Positions 1 through 3,934 of a DNA stretch of 6,326 nucleotides are shown here, piece by piece. Positions within the stretch are counted from its first letter, which is position 1. Every line of letters starts with the position of its first letter. The DNA is from Actinomycetes bacterium. GTDB lineage: Bacteria; Actinomycetota; Acidimicrobiia; Acidimicrobiales; Acidimicrobiaceae. The notes below the pieces were generated by a model, which had not been told where the DNA came from, did not search any database, and worked only from the letters and a program-made list of their open reading frames with translations. The stretch is from positions 1 to 6,326 of the forward strand of contig JAKBSX010000184.1 of NCBI GenBank assembly GCA_021844725.1, written 5' to 3'. Position numbers and translations under genes: made by a program.

Positions 1-1607
1 CTGAGGCAGTCGTAAAAGTGGCAAGGCTGGCATTTGAATTCCGCCAGCAGTTCAAAAAAGATGTCGTGATTGACATGGTTTGTTACCGCAGATTTGGACA
101 CAATGAGGGTGATGAGCCAAGTTACACCCAGCCTCAAATGTACGAGATTATCGACGCCAAGAGGTCTGTAAGGAAGCTTTACACTGAGTCACTGGTCTCA
201 AGAGGGGATTTGACTCTAGAGGAAGCGGAAAAAGCTCTGGACGACTTTCTTGACAGACTGCAGGTTGCGCTGGATGAGACCAGATCTCACTCTGCTCCCA
301 ATCCGACAAGCCTTCCTCCGGCACCTCCGAAGAATGTGCCGCTTGAAAAAGTTGCCACCGGAGTGTCCAGGGACGCTCTGGACAGGATTTCTGCACAGAT
401 ACACACATGGCCTGAAGGATTTACAGTTCACCCCAAGTTGCTGAGGCAGCTGGAAAGTCGCAAGTCGCTTTATGAGTCCGGTCAGATTGACTGGAGTCTT
501 GGTGAGGCCCTTGCTTTTGGCACTTTACTTCTAGAAGGGGTGGATGTCCGCTTTGCAGGACAGGACTCCAGGCGTGGAACATTTAGTCATAGGCATGCGG
601 CCCTGGTTGACTACAAGACCGGCGACAACTACGTTCCGCTCGAGGAGCTGGCAGCCGGCGACGCCAAGACCGACTCCGGTTTACCGGTGGGCCGGTTTAT
701 GATATACGACTCGCTTCTTTCTGAGTACGCAGCGCTTGGATTCGAATACGGATATTCAGTGGTGCGCAAAGAGGCGTTGGTTTGCTGGGAAGCACAATTT
801 GGAGACTTTTCCAACGGGGCTCAGATCATAATAGATCAGTTCCTGGTGGCTGCGGAAGACAAATGGGATCAAAGGTCCGGGCTTGTGATGCTGTTGCCTC
901 ACGGTTATGAGGGACAGGGACCGGAGCACTCTTCTGGACGAATAGAAAGATTTCTCCAGCTTTGCGCAGGATCCAACATCGCAGTTGTAAATCCCACTAC
1001 TTCTGCTCAGTTTTTCCATCTGATGCGAGCTCAAGTCAAAAGGACCCATCAGAGGCCACTAATTGTCTTTACTCCTAAGTCCCTGCTTCGTGCCCGCCAA
1101 TCACGCTCAAGCGTGGATGAGTTGATGTCGGGGTCATTTAACGAAGTGATAGACGATTCACTCATCACAGCCAAGGGTAACGCTATAGATCCAGCATCGG
1201 TAAGGCGGGTTGTGCTTTGCTCCGGCAAAGTCGCTTATGATGCCATAACCAAGCGGGATCAGATTATAGATGGCGACGAGCAGGGTGAGGTCAGTGCGAT
1301 TGTCCGGGTTGAGCAGCTGTACCCCTGGCCGGGAGATGAGCTGGCTGCAGTTCTTGGACGTTATCCAAATGCCCGAGAAGTGGTCTGGCTCCAGGAGGAG
1401 CCGGAGAACATGGGGGCATGGAGTTTCTGTCATGGTCAGTTGCATGCGCTCTTGCGGCAGAACTTTGTACTCCGTCATGTAAGCAGGGTTCCAGCGGGTT
1501 CGCCAGCTACCGGATCGGCTGCAATGCACACTCTCGAACTGGGTGATTTGATGTACCGGGCACTGACCCTTAAGGTTGATGAAGTAAGCGCAAGCAGCGA
1601 GCATTAA
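1..1607 (+). CDS. kgd: 2-oxoglutarate dehydrogenase/decarboxylase E1 component, C-terminal part (5' end cut by window)
   Basis: This is the thiamine-diphosphate-dependent E1 enzyme that decarboxylates 2-oxoglutarate at the TCA cycle step to succinyl-CoA. The reading frame is open to the left edge (first full codon at 3), so the GTG at 18 is an internal valine and not a start. Counting from position 3, 534 residues are present. They include the end of the E1 cofactor domain with GHNEGDEPS (32-40), the transketolase-like pyrimidine-binding domain with GQDSRRGTFSHRH (186-198) and HGYEGQGPEHSS (from 300), and the C-terminal 2-oxoglutarate dehydrogenase domain with LQEEPENMGAW (from 463). The family is about 900-1,250 residues long, so roughly half lies outside. 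The run SVRKLYTE with RGDLTLEEAE is like actinobacterial Kgd/OdhA, in which an acyltransferase domain is fused at the N-terminus. That part is not visible, so kgd, odhA or sucA are all possible symbols. The frame is intact to TAA. Confidence 0.96.
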   Translation, partial: EAVVKVARLAFEFRQQFKKDVVIDMVCYRRFGHNEGDEPSYTQPQMYEIIDAKRSVRKLYTESLVSRGDLTLEEAEKALDDFLDRLQVALDETRSHSAPNPTSLPPAPPKNVPLEKVATGVSRDALDRISAQIHTWPEGFTVHPKLLRQLESRKSLYESGQIDWSLGEALAFGTLLLEGVDVRFAGQDSRRGTFSHRHAALVDYKTGDNYVPLEELAAGDAKTDSGLPVGRFMIYDSLLSEYAALGFEYGYSVVRKEALVCWEAQFGDFSNGAQIIIDQFLVAAEDKWDQRSGLVMLLPHGYEGQGPEHSSGRIERFLQLCAGSNIAVVNPTTSAQFFHLMRAQVKRTHQRPLIVFTPKSLLRARQSRSSVDELMSGSFNEVIDDSLITAKGNAIDPASVRRVVLCSGKVAYDAITKRDQIIDGDEQGEVSAIVRVEQLYPWPGDELAAVLGRYPNAREVVWLQEEPENMGAWSFCHGQLHALLRQNFVLRHVSRVPAGSPATGSAAMHTLELGDLMYRALTLKVDEVSASSEH

Positions 1608-1630
1608 AACAAGCTGCAAGCAGTTTTGTC

Positions 1631-1663
1631 ATAGGACAGGTCGTATGTTAGGGCCTGTCCTAT
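1631..1663 (+). terminator. Hairpin after the E1 gene, probable transcription terminator
   Basis: A perfect 10-bp inverted repeat, ATAGGACAGG (1631-1640) and CCTGTCCTAT (1654-1663), encloses a 13-nt loop and begins 23 bases after the E1 stop codon. Two more pairs (T-G, C-G) can extend the stem inward. No T-tract follows the right arm, so it is not a textbook intrinsic terminator. A smaller hairpin just upstream (CTG-CAAG-CAG at about 1614-1623) is followed by TTTT. The position fits termination or 3'-end protection of the E1 transcript. Confidence 0.55.
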
Positions 1664-1767
1664 TGCTACTGCATCGCTGGCTAATTGCGATAAAGGGATC
1701 CCAGATAGCTTTTTAATCGGCTTCTTATAGTTTTTAGGTACATTGCTAACGGCTATCTAATTGACTT

Positions 1768-1772
1768 GGGAG
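1768..1772 (+). promoter_or_regulatory. Ribosome binding site that supports a TTG start
   Basis: GGGAG lies seven bases before the TTG at 1780. It is the main reason for accepting a TTG start for the following gene. A TATAGT element at 1726-1731 could be a -10 box for this gene, but no convincing -35 box sits at the right distance. A 7-bp inverted repeat, AGATAGC (1703-1709) and GCTATCT (1752-1758), flanks it and may be chance. Confidence 0.55.
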
Positions 1773-1779
1773 ATCTCTC

Positions 1780-2340
1780 TTGCGGCTTGGTTTTGAAAAT
1801 ATTGGAACACGGGGACTTGCGGTTCTGGCAATTGCAGGTGTTGGAGCCATAGGGCTGGCTGTTCATGGCTATGGCCATGGCATTTCAGCTTCTACTGCAG
1901 CCCTTGGTTCTGCACCGGTTGCAACCAGTAATAAAAGCAGCTCTGGTTCGGGCTCGCAAACCACCACATCTTCCTCCCCGGCTGCGCCAAAGTCAACTGG
2001 TAACGGGTCTACTACCACCACGACTGTAAAACTGGGGCCGGTGTTGTCCTCCACTCAATATGCTTCGATGGCTTATAAGCTTTACCCGGGTCCGGTCAGT
2101 GCTAAGGCGAAATTGGCTATGGCCGGTTTTAATGTGAAAGTCACTCCATCAGGTAATCAAGCGGTTGTGTCGGTTTCATTGGCCACATCTTCAGCAGCTC
2201 CCCAAACTTCTACAATTCAAAAAGGGGACTCGGTCTACTTCATCGACGCAACTTTAGGTGACGATTCTGGAAATGCCGATTACAGCGGTGGAGATGATGG
2301 CCTTGTGGTCACCAATCCGCAGGGAAGAATCATAGAATAG
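1780..2340 (+). CDS. Membrane-anchored or secreted protein of unknown function
   Basis: I do not recognise a named family. The 186-residue product has three visible parts. A short basic N-terminus is followed by one hydrophobic segment at about residues 12-28, which could be a signal peptide or a membrane anchor. A low-complexity linker rich in Ser, Thr, Gly and Ala follows at about 45-85, including a run of five threonines. The C-terminal part (about 89-186) has alternating hydrophobic residues that suggest beta strands, then an Asp/Gly-rich stretch, and ends in VVTNPQGRIIE. The architecture predicts a small domain held outside the membrane on a flexible tether. The start is TTG with a well-spaced GGGAG. 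It follows the E1 gene but is separated from it by a hairpin, so it probably has its own promoter. No enzyme motif or paired cysteine was seen. Confidence 0.8.
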   Translation: MRLGFENIGTRGLAVLAIAGVGAIGLAVHGYGHGISASTAALGSAPVATSNKSSSGSGSQTTTSSSPAAPKSTGNGSTTTTTVKLGPVLSSTQYASMAYKLYPGPVSAKAKLAMAGFNVKVTPSGNQAVVSVSLATSSAAPQTSTIQKGDSVYFIDATLGDDSGNADYSGGDDGLVVTNPQGRIIE

Positions 2341-2432
2341 CGAACACCTTGGGAAATGAATTTCGAGTTTGAGGATGTCGGTGAACAATAAAAGTAATCT
2401 AGTTGAAAATTTATCCACCAATGAGGGTCATT

Positions 2433-2461
2433 CATTATCACTTCATGACGAAGTGATAATG
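2433..2461. promoter_or_regulatory. Perfect 12-bp inverted repeat over the DoxX-like start codon
   Basis: CATTATCACTTC (2433-2444) and GAAGTGATAATG (2450-2461) are exact reverse complements separated by ATGAC. The last three bases of the right arm are the probable ATG of the DoxX-like gene. The only Shine-Dalgarno-like bases for that ATG (GAAG, 2450-2453) are also in this arm. As DNA it could be the operator of a dimeric repressor. As RNA it would be a stable hairpin hiding both the ribosome site and the start codon. Which of these applies, if either, cannot be decided from sequence. Confidence 0.6.
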
Positions 2462-2839
2462 CTTGAAAAGCTGTCTCCGTGGCTGACCGCGATTGGCAGA
2501 ATCCTTCTTGGGCTAGTTTTGGCCTGGTTCGGATATCACGAACTTGTGGTCCCCAAGCTATGGACTGGTTACGTGCCGGTGCTGTCCCCATCTTCTCAGA
2601 TCAGTGAGGTTTTGGTCCTCTTTCACGGGATAGTGCTTTCAATCCTTGCTGTAGGTCTAATATTTGGAATCATGCCACGCACAATGGCATTATTGGCGAG
2701 CCTGGCGATGCTCGAGATCGTGGTTACCTTGATACTGACTGCGGGTTTTTCAGATCTGGTACTTAGAGACATTGGGGTGATGGGTTTGGCTCTGATTGTG
2801 GCAGCCAACAGTCATCAAAAATTAGTACTTCGAAGTTAG
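2459..2839 (+). CDS. DoxX-like small integral membrane protein
   Basis: The predicted 126-residue protein is mostly hydrophobic with four likely membrane helices at about 9-29, 50-70, 73-95 and 102-117. The first helix, RILLGLVLAWFGYHEL, followed by a Pro/Trp loop ending in GYVPVL, and the motif LRDIGVMGLAL in the last helix are typical of the DoxX family. These proteins sit in the cytoplasmic membrane; some members work with quinone- or thiol-linked oxidoreductases, but most have no known reaction. The frame is open further upstream, to TTG 2369, ATG 2375 or GTG 2381 (GAGGA five bases before the last). I prefer ATG 2459 because the upstream 30 codons encode a polar, Asn/Ser-rich stretch with AT-rich third positions and contain a perfect palindrome, while family members usually begin close to the first helix. 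The start is uncertain; the gene is not. Confidence 0.8.
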   Translation: MLEKLSPWLTAIGRILLGLVLAWFGYHELVVPKLWTGYVPVLSPSSQISEVLVLFHGIVLSILAVGLIFGIMPRTMALLASLAMLEIVVTLILTAGFSDLVLRDIGVMGLALIVAANSHQKLVLRS

Positions 2840-2853
2840 CTTAGATTTCAGGT

Positions 2854-2876
2854 ATAGAGTGTTTCAGCCACTCTAT
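2854..2876. terminator. Hairpin between convergent genes, possible bidirectional terminator
   Basis: ATAGAGTG (2854-2861) and CACTCTAT (2869-2876) form a perfect 8-bp stem with a 7-nt loop. It starts 14 bases after the DoxX-like stop codon and lies between two convergent genes, as expected for a shared terminator. No T-tract follows on either strand, so efficiency may be low. The rest of the gap to 2942 shows only a short CTCCGGAG palindrome (2922-2929). Confidence 0.5.
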
Positions 2877-2942
2877 CTTCACAAGTGGACCTCTTCCTGA
2901 GTTTTAATCCTTCTTATCTAACTCCGGAGCCGACTTGATCCC

Positions 2943-3566
2943 TTAGCGCTTAGCCCAGTAATTATCTGATGCTTTAGATGCCTTTAGACTCTCAGCCGTC
3001 TCAAATCCTGGTGCCATCGAGGCCGAAGTGCCAGCCATTACCTGGTGGTGTTCAATATCGAGTAACCTCAGCCAGCTTTGCTGTCCCATGGTCAGTGCTA
3101 TAAAGCATCCCAGTTCTACCAGCTCTTGTTCACTGAAGTATTTCTTCAGCCGTTCGAAAAATGCATCGTCAACATCCAGATGCCAGGTTATGGCTTCAGC
3201 GTATGCCAGTGCGGCCTTCTGCCGCTCATCGTAGATTGTGGCCGATTCGAAATTCAAAAGCTGGTCGTACTGCTGTTCAACCAGTCCAGATTGGCTAGCT
3301 TTTACAGACCTCTGATTGCCGCAATATTCGCATTTAACAGACCTTGAGACATACACCCGGCACAGATCCTTGATGGCATGGTCACAGATGCCTTCTCTGA
3401 AAAGGTCTTTCCAGCTGTTGGCAAATGCCCAGAATGCGGCGGGTACATGGGCGCGAATTGCTGAACTTTCTGGCCTCGGGGTTCCTTCCCTGGCGCATCT
3501 CTCCATCTCTGCCTGCATAGCCGGATCCATTTCTTCGATTGGAAAATAGCTAATTCTTTGAGTCAT
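2943..3566 (-). CDS. Carboxymuconolactone decarboxylase / AhpD-like protein
   Basis: The 207-residue product belongs to the carboxymuconolactone decarboxylase superfamily, all-helical proteins that include AhpD alkylhydroperoxidases and lactone-forming decarboxylases. Seen in sequence: an N-terminal region with PESSAIRAHVPAAFWAFAN (about 32-50), the core LCRVYVSRSVKCEYCGNQRS (68-87) with paired cysteines C79 and C82, and a helical C-terminal half with QKAALAYAEAITW and ELVELGCFIALTMG. In AhpD the CxxC pair is the redox centre and a histidine lies four residues after the second cysteine. Here that position is Arg86, so peroxidase activity is not assured. The frame extends 52 codons upstream, but ATG 3566 is chosen because it is preceded by GGGGAG at three bases and starts a normal-looking family N-terminus. 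It is divergent from the molybdenum hydroxylase gene and convergent with the DoxX-like gene. Substrate unknown. Confidence 0.88.
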   Translation of the reverse strand: MTQRISYFPIEEMDPAMQAEMERCAREGTPRPESSAIRAHVPAAFWAFANSWKDLFREGICDHAIKDLCRVYVSRSVKCEYCGNQRSVKASQSGLVEQQYDQLLNFESATIYDERQKAALAYAEAITWHLDVDDAFFERLKKYFSEQELVELGCFIALTMGQQSWLRLLDIEHHQVMAGTSASMAPGFETAESLKASKASDNYWAKR

Positions 3567-3569
3567 TAT

Positions 3570-3575
3570 CTCCCC
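3570..3575 (-). promoter_or_regulatory. Ribosome binding site deciding the AhpD-like start
   Basis: Read on the minus strand, AAGGGGAG ends three bases before ATG 3566-3564. No comparable site precedes the longer candidate starting at 3722, so the shorter protein is preferred. Confidence 0.65.
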
Positions 3576-3612
3576 TTGGATGACATAAACAAACGATTGC
3601 AAGTTACGGCTA

Positions 3613-3641
3613 ATGGTAGCAGAATGATTTGCTTTATTCAA
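3613..3641 (-). promoter_or_regulatory. Candidate promoter of the AhpD-like gene
   Basis: On the minus strand TTGAAT (3641-3636) and TACCAT (3618-3613) are separated by exactly 17 bases. They match the sigma-70-type consensus at four of six positions each. Transcription would start near 3606, about 40 bases before the start codon. This is a pattern match only. Confidence 0.35.
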
Positions 3642-3766
3642 GAGGAAAGGGGGTTCATAATCGACCATCTGGCAAGTGGTTTTAGAGTAGAGCAGCAGAT
3701 AATGGCGGAAATACGGGCACATTTTTCTACGTTTTGACCTCTCCTCTCCCTAAAGGAAGAGGATTC

Positions 3767-3820
3767 ATGAAGAACCAGCAGCTCACGCCACCAGCCCTTC
3801 AGAGAGGTAACCGATCGTGA
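3767..3820 (+). CDS. Possible 17-codon ORF in the divergent intergenic region
   Basis: ATG at 3767 opens a frame of 17 codons (MKNQQLTPPALQRGNRS) ending in TGA at 3818-3820. It is preceded by GGAAGAGG (3755-3762) with a four-base gap, one of the better purine-rich ribosome sites in this window. The peptide has no recognisable motif. No good promoter was found just upstream; GATAAT at 3698-3703 lacks a -35 partner. The GGAAGAGG is also the right arm of an imperfect 8-bp stem with CCTCTCCC (3743-3750), loop TAAA. It could be a leader peptide or a chance ORF, and chance is more likely. Confidence 0.2.
   Translation: MKNQQLTPPALQRGNRS
3806..3819. promoter_or_regulatory. Possible secondary LacI-type half-site
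   Basis: GGTAACCGAT within this stretch shares AACCGAT with the reverse complement of the main operator candidate at 3875-3888. Its CG centre (3812-3813) is 69 bp upstream of the centre of that site. The right half does not fit the pattern, so at best this is a weak auxiliary site. Confidence 0.25.
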
Positions 3821-3874
3821 ATTGCTAAAGTTTTCACCGGTCAGATTCAAAAGGTAGTTCTAAGGTATCGGTGA

Positions 3875-3888
3875 TGCAATCGGTTGTA
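3875..3888. promoter_or_regulatory. Candidate LacI-family operator overlapping the -10 box
   Basis: TGCAATCGGTTGTA is an imperfect palindrome with CG at its centre. Including the flanking A and T, six of eight symmetric pairs match and the other two would be G-T pairs. The form TGNAANCGNW followed by a near-CA end is the general operator pattern of LacI/GalR regulators; compared with the Bacillus cre consensus WTGNAANCGNWNNCW, only one position differs (T for C). It overlaps the first bases of TATAAT (3887-3892), so a bound repressor would block RNA polymerase. A LacI-family gene is the second gene of the operon this promoter would drive, which makes autoregulation the simplest reading. The half ATCGGT also occurs 12 bp upstream in the same orientation (3867-3872). 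Confidence 0.5.
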
Positions 3889-3892
3889 TAAT
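3887..3892 (+). promoter_or_regulatory. -10 box (TATAAT) of the molybdenum hydroxylase operon
   Basis: This is a perfect TATAAT preceded by TTG. The bases 17 upstream (3864-3869, GGTATC) are a poor -35 box, so the promoter may be weak or depend on an activator. Transcription would start near 3899, about 35 bases before ATG 3935. It also argues against TTG 3884 as the start codon, because that codon would lie upstream of the transcript. Confidence 0.5.
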
Positions 3893-3934
3893 ATACCCAA
3901 GTCAGGGTGTTTATTGATTGTGGGCTCGAGGGGC

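Noticed and set aside
18..20. GTG at 18 as the start of the first gene
   Set aside because: The frame is open to the left edge and encodes conserved E1 residues before it (EAVVK), so the gene continues outside the window.
1158..1619. Long minus-strand frame of 153 codons over the end of the E1 gene
   Set aside because: It lies opposite a strongly conserved coding region, and its translation shows no domain or hydrophobic pattern; it is a shadow frame.
1695..1702. GGGATCCC palindrome as an operator
   Set aside because: An 8-bp palindrome alone is too short and too common to support a site.
3698..3703. GATAAT as a plus-strand -10 box for the short ORF
   Set aside because: There is no acceptable -35 element at 16-18 bp, and it is about 65 bases before the ORF.
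3567..3722. 52-residue N-terminal extension of the AhpD-like protein
   Set aside because: It has no family resemblance, no ribosome site at its start, and would run through the candidate promoter; ATG 3566 has GGGGAG before it.
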